A stretch of 64,000 nt of DNA from Chelonobacter sp050613185 (lineage in GTDB: Bacteria; Pseudomonadota; Gammaproteobacteria; Enterobacterales; Pasteurellaceae): NCBI RefSeq assembly GCF_050613185.1, contig NZ_CP192511.1, positions 930,001 to 994,000 of the forward strand, given 5' to 3'. Position 1 is the first letter of the stretch. Each line of letters starts with the position of its first letter. Of this stretch, positions 8,133-17,049 are shown one piece after another. The notes under the pieces were generated by a model. That model searched no databases. It was not told the origin of the DNA and worked only from the letters and a program-made list of their open reading frames with translations. A program made the translations under genes and the position numbers.

Positions 8133-9821
8133 ATGAAAATTCTACTGGTAGAAGGCAGCGCTTTAGGCAAAGCGAAAACCTTTTTGGTACGCCAAGTATT
8201 AGCCGCAGCCGCCGGCAATGCGACACATCAAGTGGTGGACAATGCCGCCGACGCCGATCTCGCCGTGGTGTTAGGCGATAATTTGCCGAATAACCCGCAA
8301 CTGGCAGGCAAAAAAGTGTATCTGGCAAACCTGGACAGCGCCTTTAGCGCCCCGGAAAAAACCTTGTCCGACGCGCTTGCCAATGCGACAGATTATGTGG
8401 CGCCAAGCGGTGCAGCGGCGGCAAGTGCGGTCAGCACTGGCGGGAATGCGGTTAAAAATATCGTTGCGGTTACTGCCTGCCCAACCGGCGTGGCGCATAC
8501 CTTTATGTCGGCGGAAGCAATCGAAGCCTACGCTAAACAGCAAGGTTGGAACGTGAAAGTGGAAACCCGCGGTCAAGTGGGCGCCGGCAACCCGATCAGC
8601 CCGGAAGAAGTCGCCGCGGCGGATTTGGTATTTGTCGCTGCCGATATTGATGTGGATTTGAGCAAATTCGACGGTAAATTGATGTACCGCACTTCCACCG
8701 GTCTCGCCTTGAAAAAAACAGCACAAGAGTTCGATAAAGCGTTTAAACAAGCCAAAATGTTCACTGCCACGGCACAAAGTGCGGTTAAGCGGGAAGCGAA
8801 AAGCGAGAAAAAAGGCGTGTACAGCCACTTGATGACCGGGGTATCGCATATGTTGCCGGTGGTGGTTGCCGGAGGCTTGATTATTGCGCTGTCGTTTGTC
8901 TTCGGGATCGAAGCCTTTAAAGAGGAAGGCACGTTAGCAGCGGCATTAATGCAAATCGGCGGCGGCAGCGCCTTTGGTTTGATGATTCCGGTGTTGTCCG
9001 GTTATATCGCCTACTCGATTGCCGACCGCCCGGGCTTAACCCCGGGTTTGGTCGGCGGCATGCTCGCCAGTTCCCTCGGCGCCGGTTTCCTCGGCGGGAT
9101 TATCTCTGGTTTCTTAGGCGGTTACGTCTCGAAATTTATCGCCGACAAAGTGCAACTGCCGCCGACCATGAATGCATTAAAACCGATTTTAATCATTCCG
9201 TTCTTTGCCACCTTAATCACCGGCTTAGTCATGATTTATGTGGTTGGCGACCCGGTGGCTTGGATTATGAACAGCATGACCGAATTCCTGAAAGGCATGC
9301 AATCCGGCAGCGCAATTATGCTCGGTATTATCTTGGGTGCGATGATGTGTTTCGATATGGGCGGCCCGGTCAACAAAGCCGCTTACACCTTCGGCGTCGG
9401 CTTACTGGCTTCGTCCACCTACCTGCCAATGGCGGCGGTGATGGCGGCGGGCATGGTGCCGGCATTGGGCATGGGCTTGGCAACCTTCTTGGCGCGTAAA
9501 AAATTCTCCGCCAGCGAGCGCGAGGGCGGCAAAGCCTCATTCGTATTGGGATTATGCTTTATCTCCGAAGGCGCAATCCCATTCGCCGCACGCGACCCAA
9601 TGCGCGTGATCCCAAGCTGTATGGCGGGCGGCGCCCTAACCGGCGCACTCTCCATGCTGTTCGGCGCACAACTGATGGCGCCGCACGGCGGAATCTTCGT
9701 TTTGGCAATCCCGGGCGCAATCCAACCGGTGTTGTTATACTTAGTGGCGATTCTTGCCGGTACCGCCGTCACCGGCTTCCTGTACGCCGCAATCAAACCA
9801 AAAGAAGAAGAGTTGGTTTAA
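8133..9821 (+). CDS. fruA: FruA, fructose PTS permease EIIB'BC
   Basis: FruA imports fructose and releases it as fructose 1-phosphate. The 562-residue protein has a degenerate EIIB' domain (about 1-95, no active cysteine), an active EIIB domain (about 105-205, phospho-Cys116 in VTACPTGVAHTFMSAEAIE), and a membrane EIIC domain (about 225-555) with GGxxS/GFLGGYVSKF and the PFAARDP motif. Linkers between the domains carry uptake signals at 8423 and 8777. It follows fruK by 4 bp and ends the operon; a GC-rich hairpin begins about 20 bp later. Confidence 0.96.
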   Translation: MKILLVEGSALGKAKTFLVRQVLAAAAGNATHQVVDNAADADLAVVLGDNLPNNPQLAGKKVYLANLDSAFSAPEKTLSDALANATDYVAPSGAAAASAVSTGGNAVKNIVAVTACPTGVAHTFMSAEAIEAYAKQQGWNVKVETRGQVGAGNPISPEEVAAADLVFVAADIDVDLSKFDGKLMYRTSTGLALKKTAQEFDKAFKQAKMFTATAQSAVKREAKSEKKGVYSHLMTGVSHMLPVVVAGGLIIALSFVFGIEAFKEEGTLAAALMQIGGGSAFGLMIPVLSGYIAYSIADRPGLTPGLVGGMLASSLGAGFLGGIISGFLGGYVSKFIADKVQLPPTMNALKPILIIPFFATLITGLVMIYVVGDPVAWIMNSMTEFLKGMQSGSAIMLGIILGAMMCFDMGGPVNKAAYTFGVGLLASSTYLPMAAVMAAGMVPALGMGLATFLARKKFSASEREGGKASFVLGLCFISEGAIPFAARDPMRVIPSCMAGGALTGALSMLFGAQLMAPHGGIFVLAIPGAIQPVLLYLVAILAGTAVTGFLYAAIKPKEEELV

Positions 9822-9840
9822 TCCTGGCTGCGTTAAAATG

Positions 9841-10232
9841 CAAAACCTCGGTCTCGTGCCGGGGTTTGAGATTGCTGACAAACTGACTTCTCTCCCTCCG
9901 TCCTTCGGACACCTCCCTCCGTATACGGAAGGAGGGAAATTATTCGAGAAAGCGACTTTGTCATCCGCCTAAAACCCCGGTCTTGTGCCGGGGTTTGAGA
10001 TTGCTGACAAACTTACTTCTCTCCCTCTGCGTGCGGAGGGAGTACCATTTTTTGCAAGAAAAATGGGGAGGGAGGGGGAATATGAAAATGCAACATATTT
10101 ATTTTTAACATTCTTTATGCCTCCCTCCGTCCTTCGGACACCTCCCTCCGTATACGGAGGGAGGGAAATGATTAGAGAAAGCGACTTTGTCATCCGCCTC
10201 AAACCCCGGTCTCGTGCCGAGGTTTCTTTTTT
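9841..10232. repeat. Intergenic direct-repeat and hairpin block, terminator of fruBKA
   Basis: This gene-free stretch contains repeated modules. The hairpin AAACCNCGG-N7-CCGNGGTTT occurs at 9843-9867, 9972-9996 and 10201-10225, the last followed by CTTTTTT and thus a good plus-strand terminator. A module of about 100 bp starting CTCCCTCCGTCCTTCGGACA occurs at 9892 and 10121, and each copy contains a near-perfect palindrome around CCGTATACGG. A phrase GAGATTGCTGACAAAC follows two of the hairpins. No coding potential is convincing. It separates convergent fruA and kdgK. Confidence 0.85.
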
Positions 10233-10241
10233 ATCCCATTG

Positions 10242-11186
10242 TTAAAGGCGTGACATTGCTGCCAACGGGATAATTGCGCCGCGGTGTTGAATCACCGTGC
10301 CGGCCAGTTGGTGTCCTTGCCGAACCGCACTTTCTATATCACTGCCACATAAGCGTGCCGCCAAATAACCGGCGCTGAACGAGTCGCCGGCGGCGGTGGT
10401 GTCGATCACCTTTTCGGCGGCAATGTTATTGGCGGCGATGTCAACGCGTTGCCGCTGCACGGCGACAATGCAACTGTCTGCGCCGCGCTTAATCACGATT
10501 TCGTTCACGCCGTAACCCTGCGTGCGCGCAATCACCGTTTCAACTGCACTTTCACCGGATTTACCGCCCCAAAGTGCGGTTTCATCGTCAAGGGTTAAAA
10601 AGGCAATATCGCTAAGCAATAAGATTTGTTGATACACCTGCTGTGCGGTTGCCACATCTTGCCACAGGCGCGGACGGTAGTTGTTATCGAACACCAGCTT
10701 GCCGCCGTTGCGTTTAAATTCGGCTAACAAGGCGTACAGTTTTTCTCGGCTTGCCTGATCCAAAATCGCCAGACTGATACCGCTGAGATAGAGATAATCA
10801 AAGGTTGCCAATTGTGCCGTAATCGCCGCGCTGTCGGTGGTTTGCAGCCAGTAACGCGCCGCCGAATCGTTGCGCCAATAATAGAAACTGCGCTCGCCTT
10901 GCGGATCGGTGACAATCGAATACAAACCGGGCAATTTGTCCGCCAAGGTTTGCACCAACTCGGTGCGAATGCCTTCTAGCTGCCACTGCGCCAACATCTG
11001 CCGGCTGAACGTATCTTGCCCAAGTGCGGTTACATAATGGATTTCAGCAGCTTGATTTTTCAGCAAGCGCGCCAGATAAACGGCGGTATTCAAGGTATCG
11101 CCGCCGAACGCCAATTGCGGTGGCTTTGCCTGTTTCAGCGACAGCTCGATCATACATTCGCCGATAATGGCGACTTTTTTCGTCAT
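10242..11186 (-). CDS. kdgK: 2-dehydro-3-deoxygluconokinase KdgK
   Basis: KdgK phosphorylates KDG to KDPG, the last step before the Entner-Doudoroff aldolase. The 314-residue PfkB-family protein begins KKVAIIGECMIEL and has the substrate motif FGGDTLNTAVYLARL, the YYWRNDSAARYW segment typical of KdgK, and the C-terminal DTTAAGDSFSAGYLAARL signature with the catalytic Asp. It is last in a seven-gene leftward operon, 15 bp after uxaA, so KDG from altronate dehydration is used at once. Two uptake signals lie within the gene. Confidence 0.95.
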   Translation of the reverse strand: MTKKVAIIGECMIELSLKQAKPPQLAFGGDTLNTAVYLARLLKNQAAEIHYVTALGQDTFSRQMLAQWQLEGIRTELVQTLADKLPGLYSIVTDPQGERSFYYWRNDSAARYWLQTTDSAAITAQLATFDYLYLSGISLAILDQASREKLYALLAEFKRNGGKLVFDNNYRPRLWQDVATAQQVYQQILLLSDIAFLTLDDETALWGGKSGESAVETVIARTQGYGVNEIVIKRGADSCIVAVQRQRVDIAANNIAAEKVIDTTAAGDSFSAGYLAARLCGSDIESAVRQGHQLAGTVIQHRGAIIPLAAMSRL

Positions 11187-11201
11187 CTTGCCATTTCCTC
11201 G

Positions 11202-12689
11202 CTATAAGGTCACACCGCTTTTGAAAATCGCCAGTTCGCGGAAATCATTCAGCTCGTTTTTACTCGGCTGCCCGTTGACCGTCGCCACCAGCAGATCGAT
11301 AAATTGTTGCAGCAACTGCGGCATTGAAACCTCATGCAGCAACTGTCCGGCATCAAAATCGATCCAGTGCTTTTTGCGCTGCGCCAATTCGCTGTTGGTG
11401 GCGATTTTCAGGGTCGGTACAAAACCGCCGTAAGGCGTTCCGCGTCCGGTGGTAAAGAGTACGATATGACAGCCCGCCGCCGCTAAGGCGCTGGTCGCCA
11501 CCGCGTCATTGCCCGGGGCGCTCAATAAATTCAAGCCGGGTGTTTGCAGGCGTTCGCCATATTTCAGCACATCGACCACCTGACTATGTCCGGCTTTTTG
11601 CGTGCAGCCGAGCGATTTATCCTCCAGAGTGGTGATCCCACCCTCTTTATTGCCCGGCGATGGGTTTTCATAAATCGGTTGTTGGTGGCGGATAAAATAG
11701 TGTTTGAAATCATTCACCATAGCAACGGTTTTATTGAACACCTGCTCGTCGCGGCAATGGCTCATTAAAATCCGTTCCGCACCGAACATTTCCGGCACTT
11801 CGGTCAAGACGGTGGTGCCGCCGTGACTGGTTAAATAATCGGAAAACCGCCCCAGCAGCGGATTGGCGGTGATACCGGAAAAACCGTCGGAACCGCCGCA
11901 TTCCAAACCGAATTTCACTTCGCTCAGTTTGCCCGCCTGCCGCTTGTCTTGCGCCATTTGCCGATATAAGGTGTCGAGCAAGGCAACCCCGGCTTCAATC
12001 TCATCTTCCACTTTCTGCGACACCATAAATTTCACCCGCTGCGGGTCATAATCGCCTAAGGTTTGTTGAAACACGCTGACTTGATTATTTTCACAGCCTA
12101 AACCGATCACCAGCACGCCGCCGGCATTCGGGTGTTTGACCATATCCTGCAAAATGATTTTGGTGTTTTCGTGGTCGTTGCCCAGCTGCGAACAGCCGTA
12201 GCTATGGTTAAACGTATAAACCCCGTCAATCGCCAGTTCAGGGTGATTCTGCAAAAATTGTTTTTGAATCTGACGGGCAATGCCGACCACACAGCCGACC
12301 GTCGGCACAATCCAGAGTTCGTTACGGATTCCGACATCGCCGTTTGCACGGCGATACACCTGCACCGCTCTGTCCGACCCTTGCGCTGCAAGTGCGGTTG
12401 AAACCGGTGTATATTGATAGTCATTAATATCGCTTAAATTGGTTTTGGTGTTATGCATATGCACATGTTCGCCCAACACAATCGGCTGCGTGGCATGCCC
12501 AATCGGGTAACCGTATTTGATCACCAATTCTCCGCTTGCGATCGGCTGCAAGGCAATTTTATGCCCGCGCGTCACCGCACTTTTGATCGACAGGATTAAA
12601 CCGTCCAATTCAACTTGGCTATCGGCGCTTAAATCCTGCAACGCAACGGCGACATTATCCTGCGGATTGATTTTAATCAGCTGTTTCAT
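11202..12689 (-). CDS. uxaA: Altronate dehydratase UxaA
   Basis: UxaA dehydrates D-altronate to 2-dehydro-3-deoxygluconate (KDG). The 495-residue protein has the N-terminal SAF-like domain (about 1-100, with GHKIALQPI and GEHVHMHNTKT) followed by the catalytic altronate dehydratase domain with FNHSYGCSQLG, VIGLGCENNQ, GLECGGSDGFSGITANP and FTTGRGTPYG, whose conserved cysteines belong to the family. The ribosome-binding site AAGGA lies within the end of uxaB, 3 bp away, so the two are translationally close. Length equals the E. coli enzyme. Confidence 0.97.
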   Translation of the reverse strand: MKQLIKINPQDNVAVALQDLSADSQVELDGLILSIKSAVTRGHKIALQPIASGELVIKYGYPIGHATQPIVLGEHVHMHNTKTNLSDINDYQYTPVSTALAAQGSDRAVQVYRRANGDVGIRNELWIVPTVGCVVGIARQIQKQFLQNHPELAIDGVYTFNHSYGCSQLGNDHENTKIILQDMVKHPNAGGVLVIGLGCENNQVSVFQQTLGDYDPQRVKFMVSQKVEDEIEAGVALLDTLYRQMAQDKRQAGKLSEVKFGLECGGSDGFSGITANPLLGRFSDYLTSHGGTTVLTEVPEMFGAERILMSHCRDEQVFNKTVAMVNDFKHYFIRHQQPIYENPSPGNKEGGITTLEDKSLGCTQKAGHSQVVDVLKYGERLQTPGLNLLSAPGNDAVATSALAAAGCHIVLFTTGRGTPYGGFVPTLKIATNSELAQRKKHWIDFDAGQLLHEVSMPQLLQQFIDLLVATVNGQPSKNELNDFRELAIFKSGVTL

Positions 12690-12692
12690 GGC

Positions 12693-14150
12693 TCAATCCT
12701 TACAATAAATTCTTAAGGAAGTCCGAATGCCGTGATCCAAAATCGATTGCAGTTGTTCGGTGACCGCCAGCGTTAAACCGGGTTCCACGGTTAAATCCAC
12801 TTGCCAGTGGTCTCGTTGCGATAAAACATTACTCACCAACTGGGATAACGTCATCTGTTGTGTTTCAACTTGCCGCCACCACAACGCATAATGTTGCAAC
12901 CAAAATGGATCATCATTTAACGGAATCGTTTCATTATTACGTTTACCGCGATAAAAAGCGATTAGCGCCGCCAAGGCAAAGGTCAAACGACGCGGCAAAC
13001 GGTGAAATTTCTGATGATACGCCAATAACTGCGGCAGAATGCGGGTGACATATTTGGTCATACTGTTCAACGAAATCGACAGTAGCTGATGTTTGATAAA
13101 CGGATTGCGGAAACGCTTGATCACATCTGCGGCAAACTGCTGCAGCTCCGCTTGCGGCAACGACAGCACCGGAATGATTTCCCGATGAATGGTTGCCTCG
13201 ACAAACTCACGCAATTGCGGATCGTCCATACTTTCGCCGACATAATCCATGCCCGCCAGATACGCCACCGGCACAAGTGCGGTATGCGCCCCGTTCAGAA
13301 TCGCCACTTTGCGCTCTTTATACGGCTTAATGTCGTCCACCACCAAAATATTCATCTCGGCTTGATCTAACTTGAGCAGCTGCTTCACCGATTCAGGACC
13401 TTGGATCACGAACAGGTAAAAATATTCGGCGGTGTCCCAGAAGCTGTCTCGGTAGCCGAATTCCTGCTCAAGCGCTCTCACTTCATCACGCGGATAGCCG
13501 GTGACAATGCGATCGACCAAGGTGGAACAAAAAGTATTGTGTTGTTCAATCCAAGCGCTAAAGTGCGGTGTCAACCGCCACTGCGCCGCGTATTTCAGCA
13601 CCAGTTGTTTCAGTTGCTCGCCGTTATAATCAATCAATTCGCATGGCAATAAAGTCAAGCCTTTGCTCGGATCCCCGTTGAAATGGGCAAAACGTTCATA
13701 CAGCCAACGGGTCAGTTTGGCGGGATAACTGCTCGGCGGCGCATCATCGAATTTATCCTGTTCATGATAGCTGATCCCGGCTTCGGTGGTGTTGGAAAAT
13801 ACCATTTGAATATTTTCATCGCGCGCCAACGCCAGATAAGCGGCAAAATCTTGATAAATATTGATTTCGTTATTGACCGAGCGGATAATCCGCGCTTGTT
13901 TCACCGCTTCGCCTTGCTCATTTAAACCACGGATAATCGTAGTATACAGCCCGTCTTGGCTATTTAACGACAGTGGAAAATCGGTATCAATCGGACGCAC
14001 AACGCTCACCCCGGCGTTTAACCCGGTTGTTTCATTCAAAAGATCAATTTGCCAGTCAATAAAAGCCCGCAGAAAATTCCCCTCGCCAAATTGGAGGATT
14101 TTGGTCGGGTATTGCGGACCGGGGAAGTTAGTTCTATTTAATTTTTTCAT
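12693..14150 (-). CDS. uxaB: Tagaturonate reductase UxaB
   Basis: UxaB reduces D-tagaturonate to D-altronate with NADH. The 485-residue protein belongs to the mannitol dehydrogenase-like long-chain polyol dehydrogenase family: ILQFGEGNFLRAFIDWQID near the N-terminus (nucleotide binding), VFSNTTEAGISYH, and the C-terminal catalytic region with KPYKERKVAILNGAHTALVP containing the expected Lys and Asn-Gly-x-His. It has the AAGGA site 8 bp before the ATG. It lies between the TRAP permease gene and uxaA in the same leftward operon. Confidence 0.96.
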   Translation of the reverse strand: MKKLNRTNFPGPQYPTKILQFGEGNFLRAFIDWQIDLLNETTGLNAGVSVVRPIDTDFPLSLNSQDGLYTTIIRGLNEQGEAVKQARIIRSVNNEINIYQDFAAYLALARDENIQMVFSNTTEAGISYHEQDKFDDAPPSSYPAKLTRWLYERFAHFNGDPSKGLTLLPCELIDYNGEQLKQLVLKYAAQWRLTPHFSAWIEQHNTFCSTLVDRIVTGYPRDEVRALEQEFGYRDSFWDTAEYFYLFVIQGPESVKQLLKLDQAEMNILVVDDIKPYKERKVAILNGAHTALVPVAYLAGMDYVGESMDDPQLREFVEATIHREIIPVLSLPQAELQQFAADVIKRFRNPFIKHQLLSISLNSMTKYVTRILPQLLAYHQKFHRLPRRLTFALAALIAFYRGKRNNETIPLNDDPFWLQHYALWWRQVETQQMTLSQLVSNVLSQRDHWQVDLTVEPGLTLAVTEQLQSILDHGIRTSLRIYCKD

Positions 14151-14173
14151 TTTATATCCTTATACAAAATTCA

Positions 14174-15460
14174 TTAAGATCCATAGATAAAATTAGGTAA
14201 CGTTGTAGTAATTGCAGGTATATAAGTTAATAATAAAAGTTCAACCATTAATAACGCCCAGAATGGCATGACATCTTTAATAAATTTTTCGATTGGCACC
14301 TCAGTAATAGAGCACGTAGTAAACATCACTGTTCCCAGTGGAGGGGTGATTGTTCCAATAGCACCGTTAAAAATAAAAACAATCCCAAAGTGAATTGGAT
14401 CAATACCATATGAATGTGCAATAGGTGCAAGTAGAGGTGCAAGCACGATCATAATGGCATTGCCTTCTAAGAACATTCCTAAAATTAATAAGGTAACATT
14501 TACAATCATTAAAAATGTTAACGGACTATCCACAATTTGGGTAATCCACATTGCTAACGATTGCGGAACTCTTTCCCAAGTCAAAAATTTAGAAAAACCG
14601 ACGGCAACACAGATAATTAATAAGACATTTGCTGCACCAAGTGCAGATTCTCTGGTAGCAAACCATAACTGACGCAGATCCATTTTTCTATAGATAAACA
14701 TCCCTAAAATTAGTGCATAAATAACTGCTATTGCACCGGCTTCCGTTGGTGTAAAAACCCCCATTCGGATCCCACCAATAATAATAACCGGTAACATCAG
14801 AGCTAAAACTGCATCTTTAGCTGAAAAAAGAATCTCTTTACATGAAGCTCTCTTTTCCCTGATCGGTAAATATCCGCGCTTTTTCGAAATAATAGAAACC
14901 AAGATCATCATTAAAATACAGAGTAAAAATCCGGGGACAACACCCGCTAGAAATAAACGACCAATAGAAACATTATTCACATAGCCATAAATAATCATCG
15001 CAATGCCTGGTGGAATGATCGGGGTAATAAGTGATCCGGCAGCAGTCACTGCTGATGAAAAAGAAGCGCTATAACCTCTAGCGACCATTTGTGGTACTAA
15101 AAGTTTTGAGTTCATGGCGGCATCGGCAATATTAGAACCGGATAGCCCGCCCATTAAAGTACTCAGTGCAACATTGACTTGCGCTAATCCGCCATTTAAA
15201 TGCCCAGTGAGTACTTCGCAGAATTTTAATAACCTTTCACTGATACCAGAATGATTCATAAACACCCCAGCCATAATAAAAAACGGAATAGCCAATAACG
15301 TAACGGATTCTAACCCACCTGCTAATCTTTGCACCAACATAATCATAGGTAAATCACTCATTAAAAAGTAACTTAACGTAGAAAAAAAGATACAAAATGC
15401 AACTGGAATACCTAAAATAAACAGCACTAATAAAAGAATAATTGGAATCAGAATACTCAT
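14174..15460 (-). CDS. TRAP transporter large permease (DctM family), predicted sugar-acid importer
   Basis: This is the 12-helix membrane subunit of a tripartite ATP-independent periplasmic transporter, which couples solute uptake to a sodium or proton gradient. The 428-residue protein starts ILIPIILLLVLFILGIPVAF and contains family motifs GGLSGSNIADAAMNSKLLVP and GSLITPIIPPGIAMIIYG. Its first codons overlap the small-permease gene by 4 bp. The sequence is distinctly more AT-rich than the surrounding genes and carries no uptake signal. Context (lgoD, uxaB, uxaA, kdgK in the same operon) suggests L-galactonate or a related hexonate as the substrate; that is inference. Confidence 0.92.
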   Translation of the reverse strand: MSILIPIILLLVLFILGIPVAFCIFFSTLSYFLMSDLPMIMLVQRLAGGLESVTLLAIPFFIMAGVFMNHSGISERLLKFCEVLTGHLNGGLAQVNVALSTLMGGLSGSNIADAAMNSKLLVPQMVARGYSASFSSAVTAAGSLITPIIPPGIAMIIYGYVNNVSIGRLFLAGVVPGFLLCILMMILVSIISKKRGYLPIREKRASCKEILFSAKDAVLALMLPVIIIGGIRMGVFTPTEAGAIAVIYALILGMFIYRKMDLRQLWFATRESALGAANVLLIICVAVGFSKFLTWERVPQSLAMWITQIVDSPLTFLMIVNVTLLILGMFLEGNAIMIVLAPLLAPIAHSYGIDPIHFGIVFIFNGAIGTITPPLGTVMFTTCSITEVPIEKFIKDVMPFWALLMVELLLLTYIPAITTTLPNFIYGS

Positions 15461-15960
15461 GATTTATTTCCTCTATTTATTCTAAAGAAATAAACTATCT
15501 TTCTAACCTCATAAAAAAACATGAATGAAGCACTAATCGGAATCACCGCATAAATATAGGCATACGATAATTGTAATGAGGGAGTAAATCTAAACTGTGC
15601 CATAGGAAGCAATTTAAAACCAAGATAGATCATAAAAATCAAACAAAATATCATTACCAACGGTTGAAATATTCCATCAATAATATTAGCTATCCGAGCT
15701 GGTATCTTTGTTAACAGATAATCAATTCTTATTAACTCATTATTTTTAGCGAGAGCACTAGAAGCCAAAAAGGTAAACCAAATAAAAAATACGATACAAA
15801 CTTCTTCCACCCAGGCACTTGGTGAGTTTAATATATAACGTGTCACAACACCATAAGCGGAAAGTATAACGATAATAGCTAAAAAAACAGAAGCTAAAAT
15901 CTCGTCAAGTGAGCTTAATTTTACCCAGAGAGATTGAGATTTTTTAGGGATATCTGCCAT
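15457..15960 (-). CDS. TRAP transporter small permease (DctQ family)
   Basis: The 167-residue protein has four predicted membrane helices and the DctQ features: VVTRYILNSPSAWVEEVCIVFFIWFTFLASSALAKNNE region and a following RIDYLL stretch. DctQ subunits pair with the large permease and are needed for uptake. The gene overlaps the large-permease gene by 4 bp and follows the binding-protein gene by 45 bp. It has no enzyme motif. AT-rich like its partners. Confidence 0.9.
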   Translation of the reverse strand: MADIPKKSQSLWVKLSSLDEILASVFLAIIVILSAYGVVTRYILNSPSAWVEEVCIVFFIWFTFLASSALAKNNELIRIDYLLTKIPARIANIIDGIFQPLVMIFCLIFMIYLGFKLLPMAQFRFTPSLQLSYAYIYAVIPISASFMFFYEVRKIVYFFRINRGNKS

Positions 15961-16005
15961 ATTTTATTCCTCAAAGAAGAGGGGAGAAAACTCCCCTTTG
16001 GATAA

Positions 16006-16995
16006 TTAAAATTCAGCAAGTAATTTTTGAGTATCTGCATATAAATTTGGTGTCCATTCGGGAAAATCTTTTTGGATTTGCTCTTTAACCGCACTTTCAA
16101 ATTCCTCCAGATCAACCTCATTCACAGTAACACCCGCATCTTTCAAATTATTTAATGCTTCAGTTTCATTTTGCTCAATAAGCGCAGCACCGTACTTCAC
16201 CATGTCGACACCGGTTTCTTTGATAATATTTTGTTGTTCCGGTGTTAAACGCTGCCAAAAGGCATTGCCAGCTACAAATGGAGACATATGTTTGGTGTGT
16301 GCCGTTAGGTTTAAGTTTTTAGCCACTTCATAAAATTTACCGCCAAATAACACGACGGTCGGGTTCTCCAATCCATCGATAATACCTTCGGACAAGCCCG
16401 GATAAACATCCGCCAATGACATAGGCGTCGGTACACCGCCCATTGCTCTAATAGTGGCAACAAATAAACGAGAGTGTTGCACCCGCACTTTCATTCCTCT
16501 CAAATCTTCCGGTTTAGTCACTGCTCTTTTAGTCAATAAATGTCTTGTACCGTAGATCACATCCGGTACAACAATATGCACGCCTTTTTGATCTAATTGT
16601 GCAGATAAATTATTAAACCATTCCGAATGTAATAATTTTGATTTCTTTTCAAATGACTGGCTTAAATAAGGCGCATTGATAATCCCCAGATCAGGTACAA
16701 TATCCATTAGTGCGCCGTAATCACTAATCGTAATAATATTCGCCCCGAATTTTGCTTGTTCCATGACCTCCGTTTCACTACCAAGTTGGCTTGATGGAAA
16801 TAATTTAAAAACAATATCACCATTGGATTTTTCTTTAACCTGATCAGCCCAATAATGCATTGCTTTGTCAATTGGTTCACCCGGTTGATTTCCATAAGCA
16901 ACCATAATTTCTGTCGCGGATTGCACGGTAAAACTCACGCTTAACCCAATGAGACCTAACAAAGAAATCGTTTTTAATTTTTTTAAAATAGCCAT
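16006..16995 (-). CDS. TRAP transporter substrate-binding protein (DctP family)
   Basis: This periplasmic protein captures the substrate and delivers it to the TRAP permease. The 329-residue precursor has a signal peptide (about residues 1-27, KKLKTISLLGLIGLSVSF...QSA). The mature protein shows DctP motifs: YWADQVKEKSNGDI, FPSSQLGSETEVMEQAKFG, and LRGMKVRVQHSRLF, whose arginine normally binds the substrate carboxylate, then PTPMSLADVYPGLSEGIIDG. A carboxylate substrate is therefore expected. It lies 54 bp after lgoD. One uptake signal occurs at about 16087, the only one in the AT-rich TRAP segment. Confidence 0.93.
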   Translation of the reverse strand: MAILKKLKTISLLGLIGLSVSFTVQSATEIMVAYGNQPGEPIDKAMHYWADQVKEKSNGDIVFKLFPSSQLGSETEVMEQAKFGANIITISDYGALMDIVPDLGIINAPYLSQSFEKKSKLLHSEWFNNLSAQLDQKGVHIVVPDVIYGTRHLLTKRAVTKPEDLRGMKVRVQHSRLFVATIRAMGGVPTPMSLADVYPGLSEGIIDGLENPTVVLFGGKFYEVAKNLNLTAHTKHMSPFVAGNAFWQRLTPEQQNIIKETGVDMVKYGAALIEQNETEALNNLKDAGVTVNEVDLEEFESAVKEQIQKDFPEWTPNLYADTQKLLAEF

Positions 16996-17049
16996 AAAAT
17001 GCCCTCGCTTATTATCATGATAGTCTGTATTTTTTTAAATTCAGACCGA

